A stretch of DNA of 64,000 nucleotides. Source: Branchipolynoe longqiensis. Lineage: Eukaryota; Annelida; Polychaeta; Phyllodocida; Polynoidae. A program made the translations under genes and the position numbers. Under the pieces are notes generated by a model that saw only the letters and a list, made by a program, of their open reading frames with translations, had not been told where the DNA came from and did not search any database. Every line of letters starts with the position of its first letter. Within the stretch, counting starts at the first letter, position 1. This document shows, piece by piece, positions 21,350 to 33,023 of this stretch. Location: the NCBI GenBank assembly GCA_030323885.1, contig CM059187.1:133450029-133514028 (forward strand), read 5' to 3'.

Positions 21350-21905
21350 CGGGCAGGTGCGGAGGCGATGGGAGGGGCGAGGGGGGAGTGAGGGGGAGGG
21401 ACGAAGGGGTGGGAGCAGGGGTGCAGGAAGGGGGGAGGGGAAATGGGGGAGGAAGGGGAGGTGGAGGGGGAGGATGAGGGGAGGAACTGAGAGAGAGGGA
21501 GGGGAACAGGGAGAGGGAGGGGGCGGATGCAGGGAAGGAAGGGGAGGACCAGGAAGAGAGGGGGAAGAAGAGAAGAGGAAGGGGGAGAGGAAGGGAGGGA
21601 TAGTGGGAGAGCGAAGGGGAGGTAGACATGGAGAGGGAGGGGGGGAGAGGGAAGGGGAGGGAGGGGAGAGGGAGCGGCAGAGGGATAGTGGAGGGAGGGG
21701 GGAGATGGAGGGGGAGGGGGAGAGGCGGATCGGTGCGGGGGTGTGATGGGAGGGGCGAGAGGGGAGGAGTGGAAAGGAGGGAGAGGACGCGGACGGAACT
21801 AACCAGTCCTTGCCCTATCGGGGGGGGGGGGGGAGGGGACGAGAGAGGAGGAAGAGAGGGGGAGCGGGAGAGGGGAGAGGGGGGAAGGGGAGGAGGGAGG
21901 AGCAA
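21350..21905 (+). repeat. Purine-rich (GGGAGGA)-like tract
   Basis: About 550 bp of mostly G and A on the plus strand with a run of 14 G near 21,820. Open frames here are compositional. Confidence 0.8.
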
Positions 21906-22124
21906 GTTTCTCCTCCATGCCATGCAATGGACCGATTCAAACCGGCGCTCTAACAATCGAATTCATTGCGACGCGAGGGACGTCATGAAACTGGGGACTG
22001 CTCTAATCCGAGGCGGGGACGTGTGTGCATACCGCATTGTAAATAATGCAAGCTTCTCCGGCGCGCGACTGAACTTAAGCATGTCAGATGGTTTCCATAT
22101 TTCACGTCTCCTAATCGCCCTGAT

Positions 22125-22405
22125 GGTAGCAGACCCCCCTCCCGACCCCCCCCCCCCCACCCAATCCTCCCCACCCCACCTCCACAGTACCCTCACCCCC
22201 ATCCCCACCCCACCATACCCCCACCCCTACCCAATCCCACCCTCACCCCCACACCATCCCCACACCACCCCCACCCCACACCACTCCCAGAAAACCCCCA
22301 CCCCACCACATACATCCTCCCTCAGCACTAACCAGCCACTCCTCCCCCCGCCCCCACACACTCCCTACCCTACCCATTCCCTGGCCCTCCCCCGCCACAC
22401 ACACA
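22125..22405 (+). repeat. C-rich low-complexity (CCCCACC)n
   Basis: Pyrimidine-rich counterpart of the preceding purine tract. CCCCAC and CACC repeats without a fixed period. Confidence 0.75.
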
Positions 22406-22661
22406 CTGCCGTGCATGCAATAACATGCATCATAATTGAGTGAATTGGCCCGTTACATGCTTCCCCATGGGTCCGTTGTCGGCTTACCCGACCAGGCATG
22501 CGCGAATTTGCTCCCTCTCAGTCCACCTTCCAAAGTTACCGCTTAAACATTCCCAACCTTGCCCCTCCGTCCTCCCCTTCCCCCCTATACACTGGCCCTG
22601 TTATATTCTCCCACCACCATCATCACTACCAAACATCGGTTTCCACCATCAGTGCTCCATT

Positions 22662-22988
22662 GATTGTTGTTTGTTTGTTGTTGCTTAGCGTTCTAGTAAC
22701 ATTTAAGTTCATATTAGGACGTGTACCAACTTGTGACAGTGTGTATCTATGACGACTTTCTAGTGCTGCCCCACATGGATACTAGACCGCCAGCACCATG
22801 ACCCGATATCCCACACAATCACACTATCCTGACACTGAGCCAACCAGTCATTGTCCTGTTCTATTAATGCCGAGCACCTGGCTAGGTAGTGACTAGTATA
22901 CATTTTATCGGTCATTGGTTTGACTCGGCTGGATTTCGAACTCCCGACCTTCCACACGGAAGCCTGCGCTCTACCGATTGGCCTGGTT
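22662..22988 (-). mobile_element. SINE-1 copy (type 2 head)
   Basis: Reverse orientation: tail TTGTTTGTTTGTTGTTGCTT at 22,668-22,687, head complement CTACCGATTGGCC at the right end. Confidence 0.85.
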
Positions 22989-23155
22989 AGTTTCATGATT
23001 ACTCACTAAGCTGAACTGTCGCTTCTGTCGGTTCGCCTTGAACCAGAAGGAGTGCTGCTGTCCTTCCCCTCACACCTCACCATTTGCTATCAGACTTCGA
23101 TCTCAGCGAAATGGAAAAGAAATGGTCGGTTGACCTATAGGTCGTAAGTTTTTAT

Positions 23156-23514
23156 TTAAAGATCCATAGTCCGATGAAGCATCAAATTTTCAAAACCTAA
23201 ACACTACTCTAGATTTTATTCAACACATCTACCTTAGGTAATCTACCTTAGATACTGATGCACTTAGTAAGCATGTGTTGCCACATTAGAAGAGCATACA
23301 TATTCAATTTAATAGAACATGTTACTGCATAAGTCTATGGTGTCAGAGTTGTGGCATGCTTGACAAAATTAATTGTACATGGTCGTACTTCAAATACCTG
23401 AAAAAGTTACCCATTTAAAATCAAAGTCACTAAGATAGATTGGAACAATTAATCCAATATCTTGATCTCAGAAAATTGACAGATATTCAAAGCCATCGGA
23501 CTGTGTAACGTTAA
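23156..23514 (+). mobile_element. TTAA-MITE, full length
   Basis: TTAA at both ends, inner termini AGATCCATAGTCCGATG and CATCGGACTGTGTAACG. 359 bp, close to the family length of about 355 bp. Confidence 0.8.
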
Positions 23515-23842
23515 TAAAAGGACCAGTTGCCTTTACCAGTCAAAGCGGAGCGACATACATGGTAGGCAACTAGCAGTGTGAATCCGCCACCAGTGAGCAT
23601 GTGCAAGGCAGACTGTGGGTAGTGTGGTTAATTGGCTGTCTGCATAATACAAGTGGCCGTGTGGGCGTCCTGTGGCCCAGACCAACCAACCCCCTCAGCC
23701 CACCCTCCCACAGCTCCAGCCCCAGCACCCCACCCCCACCCCAACCCCCACGCCCTGTTGACCGCACCACATGTGTGCTACTAATTCAGACTAGAACTCG
23801 GTTTGAATGGATGCAGTCTAATGCTAAGCATGCACGACATGA

Positions 23843-24152
23843 GTTTGTTTGCTGTTTTACGTCCTTACCAACATCTAAGGTCATATCAGGATGAATACCT
23901 ACTTGTGCCAATGCACACTCATGGTGACTTTATAGTGATGTCCCAATGGGAAATCAGACCTAATATCCCACTCAGTCAGAGTATCCTGATACTGAACTAA
24001 CCAGTCCTTGCCCTATCCTATTAATGTCGAGTGTCAAGCTAGGAAGCGACAAGTATCAATTGTGTAAGTCATTGGTTTGACTCCACCAGAGAATCGAACT
24101 TCGTATCTCCCGCACATGAGGGCTGCGCTCTACCGAATCGACCCCGCCGTCC
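23843..24152 (-). mobile_element. SINE-1 copy (type 2 head)
   Basis: Reverse orientation, from the tail (GTTTGTTTGCTGTTTTACGT) to the head complement CTACCGAATCGACC. Similar sequence (CAGACTAGARCTCGGTTTGA) flanks it on both sides at 23,793 and 24,167, so the SINE may sit in a duplicated segment. Confidence 0.8.
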
Positions 24153-24197
24153 GATCCGCACCATCCAGACTAGAGCTCGGTTTGATCGGATGTAGAC

Positions 24198-24453
24198 ACC
24201 CCCATCACACCAAAGTAGTTCTCAGAACGTCCGACTCCGTTCTAATATGGGATGTGGTCAGGGTAGAATGTGGATGCAGAAAAGTTTTGGCATACTCAAA
24301 GTTCTGGAGCACCATTCCGTTCTAGCCCGTCCATTCCATTTGTAAATAGACCATAACAAGTTGCTACTACGTCCATTCCGTTTGCACACAGTTTGAACCT
24401 GTTCAGCAACATTTTCAAGAACGTAGTAGGAACTAGTTTGGTGTGATGGGGGT
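24198..24453. mobile_element. MITE-A, about 256 bp
   Basis: Imperfect terminal inverted repeats of about 23 bp. The left end reads ACCCCCATCACACCAAAGTA; the right end is the complement of ACCCCCATCACACCAAACTA. No coding capacity. The left breakpoint of the tandem triplication lies inside it at about 24,391. Its right end is repeated in units 2 and 3. Confidence 0.6.
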
Positions 24454-24629
24454 ATAAGCACGCACATCAGGAGAGCTGCTCATACATATAGACACATATA
24501 AAGACATACACACAAAATTACACGACCAAATAAGCTCACACACTCAGATATATACACACACATGCAACACACATGACACACACGCAACACACAAGCAAAT
24601 GTACGACGTTGTCCGTCTATACTCATCAA

Positions 24630-24984
24630 TTAAAGCTGCATAGTCCGATGAAAACATCAAATTTTCAAAAGCAAAACAATGATTTAGATGTGATTCCACA
24701 TCTCTAACTTAGATGCTGGTACACTTATTAAACATTTGTCATAACATAGAAGGGAATACTAAAGCAATTTAATAGAAGCTGTTACTGCAGAAGCCTATGG
24801 TGTTGGAGTTTTGGCGTCCTTGTCACAACTAATTTGACATGTTTGCACTTCAAATAACTCCAAAGTTAGCCATTTAAAATATTATTTACTTTAAACTGAA
24901 GTAAGGTAGATTACAACGATCAATCTAATATATTCATCTCAGAAAATTACAGAAACCCCAAACCATCGGACTATGCAACTTTAA
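24630..24984 (+). mobile_element. TTAA-MITE, full length (unit 1)
   Basis: Reference copy of the family: TTAAAGCTGCATAGTCCGAT at the left, ATCGGACTATGCAACTTTAA at the right, 355 bp. The roughly 20-bp inverted termini include the duplicated TTAA. It has no coding capacity. Confidence 0.9.
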
Positions 24985-25783
24985 CAGAACGCCAACATTT
25001 CCAATTAAATTGATAAATTGGAAGTTTGATTTTCTTGATTATTGCATTAAAAGATACACTTTGCGGAATTATAATGTGATGTTCCCGAAAAAAACCCACC
25101 TTATCTGTGTAATGTGTATGTGTATATGTATGTTTGCATATGTCTATATCCGCATATATGTGTATGTGATGGGAAGTCTTATGTATAAACACTGATTTGA
25201 CAAAAGAATGTCACGCACTGTGATTGCATGTAAGAAGAGTAGCATCCGGAACCAGCCCTATGAAGGATATACACAGAAATGTAGTAGGGTTGGGTGGAAA
25301 AGTCTGCGAGTCACTGGCTCACTTAGAAGTGAAGAGATGGGTTGAGTGTGGTGAACATTGGAGAGGGAAAGCCAACCCATTGGTCAATTAGCTGGATGGA
25401 ATGATAGATTTATTTGTCTACCAAAAGATGAGTCCAGGGTGCAGTGGGCAGGGGGAGCCGGGAGACGGTTGGTCGTTCCCGGCCGAATCAAAGATCAAGC
25501 ACAATGTGAACATAGTGACCAATGTATTTTACTCAATTACACATACAGTGGTGCCATATACTTGGTGGGTGTATTCATGCATATGTATTCATTTGTTGGT
25601 GGGTGTTAGATGAATATGTGCTTTGCGTTGCTTCCAAACTACCGTTAACCAATTTGTAAAAACCTATCTAGAAGACTAATTAAAAGGGTCACATCTAAAA
25701 GATATGCATTGTGATCAAAGGGCCATCCTTCGGCACTGACTAAATATAGGTTGATTGGGATTATATATATATATATATATATA

Positions 25784-25961
25784 CAGTAAAACCTCTCTAT
25801 ACCGACCCCTCCACAGATCGACCACTCACCTATATCGATCGCTTTATTTGAGTCCCAAAAATACTATTGTAAGGATATTCAAACTCTCTAAGCCGAACAC
25901 CTCCCTAAATGGACCACCTAAAGTCGGTCCCATGGTCGGTCGATTTAAAGAGGTTTTACTG
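25784..25961. mobile_element. Pogo/Tigger-like MITE, 178 bp (unit 1)
   Basis: Starts CAGTAAAACCTCTCTATACC, ends in the inverse GAGGTTTTACTG, and lies between TA dinucleotides in an (AT)n context. TIRs of the form CAGT..AACCTC with TA targets are typical of the pogo/Tigger branch of Tc1/mariner. Inner part GGTCGGTCGATTT pairs with AGATCGACC-like sequence, giving a hairpin. Confidence 0.75.
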
Positions 25962-26385
25962 TCTATATATATATCTATATATATATATATATAGATATAC
26001 ATATCTATATACACACAATTCCGATCAACATATGATATTAAACAAAGAATAAGAACAGGAAGGCTGTTTAATCTAGCTAATACCAAGCGCAACAACGAGG
26101 CTTGATAGATGTTGGAGGCCAATTTCCGAGCAGTAATCATTGAGATTTAGTGCGCGGCTTGGCGCTTGTATGACCTACATTACCTGATGGATATACACAT
26201 CCAGACCGCAGCCAGTATGTCCGGCGTCCCACAGAGTTTGTCCTGAATGGAACGCGGGCTTTGCACGGGAGATCCGACGAGCTAAGCCCTCAGGAAAGCC
26301 CTCAGAGGAGGGCGGGGTGTGAGCCAGGAAGGAGAGAGGGGGGGGATCTTTGTTGGACCTGCTCGTGTCGATAGACATGCATTAT

Positions 26386-26660
26386 TTAAAGCTGCATAGT
26401 CCGATGAAAATATCACATTTTCAAAACAAAAGCAATACCTAGATTTGATTCTAGATACCAAACATAGATACTAGTGCACCTGTTAAACATGTGTCACCAT
26501 ATATAACGGAATACTGAGGCAATTTAATAGATTTTGTTAGTGCAGAAGCCTGTTGTGTCCGAGTTGTGGCAAGCTTTCCTGAATTAATTTATCATGTTTT
26601 GCACTTCAAATATATCAAAAGTTAGTCATATAAAATAACAGTTACTTAAAACGAATGTAA
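26386..26660 (+). mobile_element. TTAA-MITE, left part (unit 1)
   Basis: Left 275 bp of a second TTAA-MITE, ending in the TAA target where the TAA MITE has inserted. Its right part is missing because the tandem junction cuts within the inserted MITE. Confidence 0.85.
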
Positions 26661-26968
26661 TAGCCCTGTCACACTACGACGCTTCTCTCCAACATGCGTC
26701 GACGTGTGTCATTTTTTGCCGAAACATCGGGAAACATCGGGAAACATTAGGGGGACGTTATGCAAACGTCAGTACACGTCTGGACGTTGACAGTCGCTGG
26801 AGGACGTCGGCGAGCATAGCAGGTCGCTAAATGTTTTTAGCATGTCAAAAAAACATGACGACCGACAACGCGCGTGAACGTCTGGGTACTCACATTCTGA
26901 GAACGTTAGGAGAATGTCAATACGCATCACAAGCGCGTTACAAGAACGCTGGTTGAACGTCGATGAAC
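26661..26968 (+). mobile_element. TAA MITE, left 308 bp (unit 1)
   Basis: Starts TAGCCCTGTCACACTACGAC after the target TAA. It breaks off at ACGTCGATGAAC, where the next tandem unit begins. Confidence 0.85.
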
Positions 26969-27208
26969 AGTTTGAACCTGTTCAGCAACATTTTCAAGAA
27001 CGTAGTAGGAACTAGTTTGGTGTGATGGGGGTATAAGCACGCACATCAGGAGAGCTGCTCATACATATAGACACATATAAAGACATACACACAAAATTAC
27101 ACGACCAAATAAGCTCACACACTCAGATATATACACACACATGCAACACACATGACACACACGCAACACACAAGCAAATGTACGACGTTGTCCGTCTATA
27201 CTCATCAA

Positions 27209-27562
27209 TTAAAGCTGCATAGTCCGATGAAAACATCAAATTTTCAAAAGCAAAACAATGATTTAGATGTGATTCCACATCTCTAACTTAGATGCTGGTA
27301 CACTTATTAAACATTTGTCATAACATAGAAGGGAATACTAAAGCAATTTATTAGAAGCTGTTACTGCAGAAGCCTATGGTGTTGGAGTTTTGGCGTGCTT
27401 GTCACAACTAATTTGACATGTTTGCACTTCAAATAACTCCAAAGTTAGCCATTTAAAATATTATTTACTTTAAACTGAAGTAAGGTAGATTACAACGATC
27501 AATCTAATATATTCATCTCAGAAAATTACAGAAACCCCAAACCATCGGACTATGCAACTTTA
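27209..27562 (+). mobile_element. TTAA-MITE, full length (unit 2)
   Basis: Same insertion as 24,630 in unit 1, copied by the tandem event. Confidence 0.9.
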
Positions 27563-28371
27563 ACAGAACGCCAACATTTCCAATTAAATTGATAAATTGG
27601 AAGTTTGATTTTCTTGACTTAGCTATTACAACTGCATTATTGCATTAAAAGGTACACTTTGCGGAATTATAATCTGATGTTCCCGAAAAAACAGCCCTTA
27701 TCTGTGTAATGTGTATGTGTATGTTTGCATATATGTATATTCGCATATATGTGAATGTGATGGGAAGTCTTATGTATAAACACTGATTTGACAAAAGAAT
27801 GTCACGCACTGTGATTGCATGTAAGAAGAGTAGCATCCGGAACCAGCCCTATGAAGGATATACACAGAAATGTAGTAGGGTTGGGTGGAAAAGTCTGCGA
27901 GTCACTGGCTCACTTAGAAGTGAAGAGATGGGTTGAGTGTGGTGAACATTGGAGAGGGAAAGCCAACCCATTGGTCAATTAGCTGGATGGAATGATAGAT
28001 TTATTTGTCTACCAAAAGATGAGTCCAGGGTGCAGTGGGCAGGGGGAGCCGGGAGACGGTTGGTCGTTCCCGCCGAATCAAAGATCAAGCACAATGTGAA
28101 CATAGTGACCAATGTATTTTACTCAGTTACACATACAGTGGTGCCATATACTTGGTGGGTGTATTCATGCATATGTATTCATTTGTTGGTGGGTGTTAGA
28201 TGAATATGTGCTTTGCGTTGCTTCCAAACTACCGTTAACCAATTTGTAAAAACCTATCTAGAAGACTAATTAAAAGGGTCACATCTAAAAGATATGCATT
28301 GTGATCAAAGGGCCATCCTTCGGCACTGACTAAATATAGGTTGATTGGGATTATATATATATATATATATA

Positions 28372-28547
28372 TAGTAAAACCTCTCTATACCGACCCCTCC
28401 ACAGATCGACCACTCACCTATATCGATCGCTTTATTTGAGTCCCAAAAATACTATTGTAAGGATATTCAAACTCTCTAAGCCGAACACCTCCCTAAATGG
28501 ACCACCTAAAGTCGGTCCCATGGTCGGTCGATTTAAAGAGGTTTTAC

Positions 28548-28549
<2 letters not shown>
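28372..28549. mobile_element. Pogo/Tigger-like MITE (unit 2)
   Basis: As in unit 1, but the first base of the CAGT terminus is T, so the left end reads TAGTAAAACC. Confidence 0.75.
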
Positions 28550-28587
<38 letters not shown>

Positions 28588-28977
28588 TATACATATCTAT
28601 ATACACACAATTCCGATCAACATATGATATTAAACAAAGAATAAGAACAGGAAGGCTGTTTAATCTAGCTAATACCAAGCGCAACAACGAGGCTTGATAG
28701 ATGTTGGAGGCCAATTTCCGAGCAGTAATCATTGAGATTTAGTGCGCGGCTTGGCGCTTGTATGACCTACATTACCTGATGGATATACACATCCAGACCG
28801 CAGCCAGTATGTCCGGCGTCCCACAGAGTTTGTCCTGAATGGAACGCGGGCTTTGCACGGGAGATCCGACGAGCTAAGCCCTCAGGAAAGCCCTCAGAGG
28901 AGGGCGGGGTGTGAGCCAGGAAGGAGAGAGGGGGGGGATCTTTGTTGGACCTGCTCGTGTCGATAGACATGCATTAT

Positions 28978-29253
28978 TTAAAGCTGCATAGTCCGATGAA
29001 AATATCACATTTTCAAAACAAAAGCAATACCTAGATTTGATTCTAGATACCAAACATAGATACTAGTGCACCTGTTAAACATGTGTCACCATATATAACG
29101 GAATACTGAGGCAATTTAATAGATTTTGTTAGTGCAGAAGCCTGTTGTGTCCGAGTTGTGGCAAGCTTTCCTGAATTAATTTATCATGTTTTGCACTTCA
29201 AATATATCAAAAGTTAGTCATATAAAAATAACAGTTACTTAAAACGAATGTAA
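28978..29253 (+). mobile_element. TTAA-MITE, left part (unit 2)
   Basis: Interrupted by the TAA MITE at the same point as in unit 1. Confidence 0.85.
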
Positions 29254-29561
29254 TAGCCCTGTCACACTACGACGCTTCTCTCCAACATGCGTCGACGTGT
29301 GTCATTTTTTTGCGAAACATCGGGAAACATCGGGAAACATTAGGGGGACGTTATGCAAACATCAGTACACGTCTGGACGTTGACAGTCACTGGAGGACGT
29401 CGGCGAGCATAGCAGGTCGCTAAATGTTTTTAGCATGTCAAAAAAACATGACGACCGACAACGCGCGTGAACGTCTGGGTACTCACATTCTGAGAACGTT
29501 AGGAGAATGTCAATACGCATCACAAGCGCGTTACAAGAACGCTGGTTGAACGTCGATGAAC
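29254..29561 (+). mobile_element. TAA MITE, left part (unit 2)
   Basis: Cut at the same position as in unit 1, at the boundary to unit 3. Confidence 0.85.
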
Positions 29562-29801
29562 AGTTTGAACCTGTTCAGCAACATTTTCAAGAATGTAGTA
29601 GGAACTAGTTTGGTGTGATGGGGGTATAAGCACGCACATCAGGAGAGCTGCTCATACATATAGACACATATAAAGACATACACACAAAATTACACGACCA
29701 AATAAGCTCACACACTCAGATATATACACACACATGCAACACACATGACACACACGCAACACACAAGCAAATGTACGACGTTGTCCGTCTATACTCATCA
29801 A

Positions 29802-30156
29802 TTAAAGCTGCATAGTCCGATGAAAACATCAAATTTTCAAAAGCAAAACAATGATTTAGATGTGATTCCACATCTCTAACTTAGATGCTGGTACACTTAT
29901 TAAACATTTGTCATAACATAGAAGGGAATACTAAAGCAATTTAATAGAAGCTGTTACTGCAGAAGCCTATGGTGTTGGAGTTTTGGCGTGCTTGTCACAA
30001 CTAATTTGACATGTTTGCACTTCAAATAACTCCAAAGTTAGCCATTTAAAATATTATTTACTTTAAACTGAAGTAAGGTAGATTACAACGATCAATCTAA
30101 TATATTCATCTCAGAAAATTACAGAAACCCCAAACCATCGGACTATGCAACTTTAA
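29802..30156 (+). mobile_element. TTAA-MITE, full length (unit 3)
   Basis: Third tandem copy of the same insertion. Confidence 0.9.
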
Positions 30157-30940
30157 CAGAACGCCAACATTTCCAATTAAATTGATAAATTGGAAGTTTG
30201 ATTTTCTTGATTATTGCATTAAAAGATACACTTTGCGGAATTATAATGTGATGTTCCCGAAAAAAAAAAAACCTTATCTGTGTAATGTGTATGTGTATAT
30301 GTATGTTTGCATATGTCTATATCCGCATATATGTGTATGTGATGGGAAGTCTTATGTATAAACACTGATTTGACAAAAGAATGTCACGCACTGTGATTGC
30401 ATGTAAGAAGAGTAGCATCCGGAACCAGCCCTATGAAGGATATACACAGAAATGTAGTAGGGTTGGGTGGAAAAGTCTGCGAGTCACTGGCTCACTTAGA
30501 AGTGAAGAGATGGGTTGAGTGTGGTGAACATTGGAGAGGGAAAGCCAACCCATTGGTCAATTAGCTGGATGGAATGATAGATTTATTTGTCTACCAAAAG
30601 ATGAGTCCAGGGTGCAGTGGGCAGGGGGAGCCGGGAGACGGTTGGTCGTTCCCGCCGAATCAAAGATCAAGCACAATGTGAACATAGTGACCAATGTACT
30701 GTACTCAGTTACACATACAGTGATGCCATATACTTGGTGGGTGTATTCATGCATATGTATTCATTTGTTGGTGGGTGTTAGATGAATATGTGCTTTGCGT
30801 TGTTTCCAAATTATCGTTAACCAATTTGTAAAAACCTATCTAGAAGACTAATTAAAAGGGTCACATCTTAAAGATATGCATTGTGATCCAAAGGCCCATC
30901 CTTCGGCACTGACTAAAGATTGGGATTATATATATACATA

Positions 30941-31116
30941 CAGTAAAACCTCTCTATACCGACCCCTCCACAAATCGACCACTCACCTATATCGATCGCT
31001 TTATTTGAGTCCCAAAAATACTATTGTAAGGATATTCAAACTCTCTAAACCGACCACCTCCCTAAATGGACCACCTAAAGTCGGTCCCTTGGTCGGTCGA
31101 TTTAGAGAGGTTTTAC

Positions 31117-31118
<2 letters not shown>
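30941..31118. mobile_element. Pogo/Tigger-like MITE (unit 3)
   Basis: Intact CAGTAAAACC terminus. The interior reads GACCACCTCC, where units 1 and 2 read GAACACCTCC. Confidence 0.75.
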
Positions 31119-31158
<40 letters not shown>

Positions 31159-31813
31159 TATACACACAATTCCGATCAATATATGATATTAAACAAAGAA
31201 TAAGAACAGGAAGGCTGTTTAATCTAGCTAATACCAACCGCAACAACGAGGCTTGATGGATGTTGGAGGCCAATTTCCGAGCAGTAATCATTGAGATTTA
31301 GTGCGCGACTTGGCGCTTGTATGACCTACATTACCTGATGGATATACACATCAAGACCGCAGCCAGTATGTCCGGCGTCCCACAGAGTTTGTCCTGAATG
31401 GAACGCGGGCTTTGCACGGGAGATCCGACGAGCTAAGCCCTCAGGAAAGCCCTCAGAGGAGGGAGGGGTGTGCGCCAAGAAGGAGAGAGGGGGGGAGATC
31501 TTTGTTGGACCTGCTCGTGTCGATAGACATGCATTATTTAAAGCTGCATAGCCCGATGAAAATATCACATTTTCAAAACAAAAGCAATACCTAGATTTGA
31601 TTCTAGATACCAAACATAGATACTAGTGCACCTGTTAAACATGTGTCACCATATATAACGGAATACTGAGGCAATTTAATAGATTTTGTTAGTGCAGAAG
31701 CCTGTTGTGTCCGAGTTGTGGCAAGCTTTCCTGAATTAATTTATCATGTTTTGCACTTCAAATATATCAAAAGTTAGTCATATAAAATAACAGTTACTTA
31801 AAACGAATGTAAT

Positions 31814-32937
31814 AGCCCTGTCACACTACGACGCTTCTCTCCAACATGCGTCGACATGTGTCATTTTTTGCCGAAACATCGGGAAACATCGGGAAACGTT
31901 AGGGGGACGTTATGCAAACGTCGGTACACGTCGGTACACTATCCTGGACGTTGACAGTCGCTGGAGGACGTCGGCGAGCATAGCAGGTCGCTAAATGTTT
32001 TTAGCATGTCAAAAAAACATGACGAGTGACAACGCGCATGAACGTCTGGGTACTCACATTCTGAGAACGTTAGGAGAATGTCAATACGCATCACAAGCTC
32101 GTTACAAGAACGCTGGTTGAACGTCGATGAACATTGGCAATTTTTCGCAAAACTGTGTGTCTGTTTCTGTTTCTCTGTGTCTTTATGTGTGTCTGGGTGT
32201 GTGTATGTGTGTATGTGTGTATGTGTGTCTGTGTGTGTATGTGTATGTCTGTGTGTGTGTCTGTGAGTATGTGTGTGTCTGTGTGTATGTGTATGTGTGT
32301 GTGTTTCTGTGTGTATGTGTATCTGTATTTGTGTGTGTGTCTGTGTGTATGTGTGGTGTATGTGAGTGTATGTGTGTGCATGTGTGTATGTGTGTATGTG
32401 TGTATGTGTGTGTCTGTGTGTGTCTGTGTGTCTGTGTATGTGTGTCTTTCTGTGTGTATGTGTGTCTGTGTATGTGTGTGTATCTGTGTGTGTATGTGGG
32501 TATATATGTGTCATACACATACACACAGATACACATACACCCACAGACACACATACATACATACACACATACACACACAGACAGACAGACAGACACACAC
32601 ACAGACTCACACATACACAACAGATACACACACAGACACACATAAACAGACACACATAGACACACAGACAGACAGACAGACACACACAGACACACACAGA
32701 CACACACACATACACATACACAACCACACAGACACACAGAAACACACACACAGACACACATACAGAGACACGCGTCAAAACCCATTGGCCGCGCGTTAAT
32801 AACGCGCTACTAACATGCTGCGCTGCGTCGAGTTTTCTCCCAAAACCGCCAAAAAGTTGGACGTGTCTCAACGCGTAGAAGTTATTTTGTGCGCTGGCAG
32901 CACGCCGGTGAGAAGCGTCATAGTGTGACAGGGCCAT
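31814..32937 (+). mobile_element. TAA MITE (PIF/Harbinger-like), complete, 1.12 kb
   Basis: TAA target duplication at 31,811-31,813 and 32,938-32,940. The left terminus GCCCTGTCACACTACGACGC pairs with the right GCGTCATAGTGTGACAGGGC. The interior is rich in ACG-containing motifs (GGACGT, AACGTC, CGTCGG). A 3-bp TWA target with GGCCCTGT-type ends fits PIF/Harbinger. No transposase, so non-autonomous. The middle holds a TG/CA array. A second complete copy is at 50.4 kb. Confidence 0.8.
32155..32770 (+). repeat. Inverted (TGTGTATG)/(CACATACA) microsatellite
   Basis: About 355 bp of TG-rich repeats followed at about 32,512 by about 255 bp of CA-rich repeats, so the two halves are near-complementary. 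Frames of up to 332 codons through it (Cys/Val or His/Thr) are artefacts. Confidence 0.9.
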
Positions 32938-33023
32938 TAAAGGCAGGTTATAATGATCAACCTAATATATTTATCTCAGAAAAAATTATAGAAACTCAAA
33001 CCCATGGGACTATGCAACTTTAA

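Larger units (their letters stand above)
24391..32132 (+). repeat. Tandem triplication of a 2.58-kb unit
   Basis: Three direct copies: 24,391-26,969, 26,970-29,562 and 29,563-32,132, with periods of 2579, 2593 and about 2571 bp. Identity is very high; differences are single bases and short indels, for example about 18 extra bases in unit 2 near 27,620 and one G in unit 1 near 25,481. Each unit holds the right end of MITE-A, a full TTAA-MITE, a pogo-like MITE, the left part of a second TTAA-MITE and the left 308 bp of a TAA MITE. A frame of about 84 codons recurs in all three (25,358, 27,949 and 30,531), but it is shifted in unit 1 and matches no family I know. Confidence 0.95.
31538..33023 (+). 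mobile_element. TTAA-MITE split by the TAA MITE (unit 3)
   Basis: The left part 31,538-31,813 and right part 32,938-33,023 are contiguous once 31,814-32,937 and one TAA are removed. The right part ends GGGACTATGCAACTTTAA. This is the only unit where the right part survives. Confidence 0.9.

Noticed and set aside
25358..30785. 84-codon frame conserved in three places as a possible small gene
   Set aside because: The conservation comes from the recent triplication. Unit 1 has a frameshift and no family resemblance is seen.
31939..32937. 332-codon minus frame rich in Cys/Val and His/Thr
   Set aside because: It runs through the TG/CA microsatellite and the ends of a MITE.
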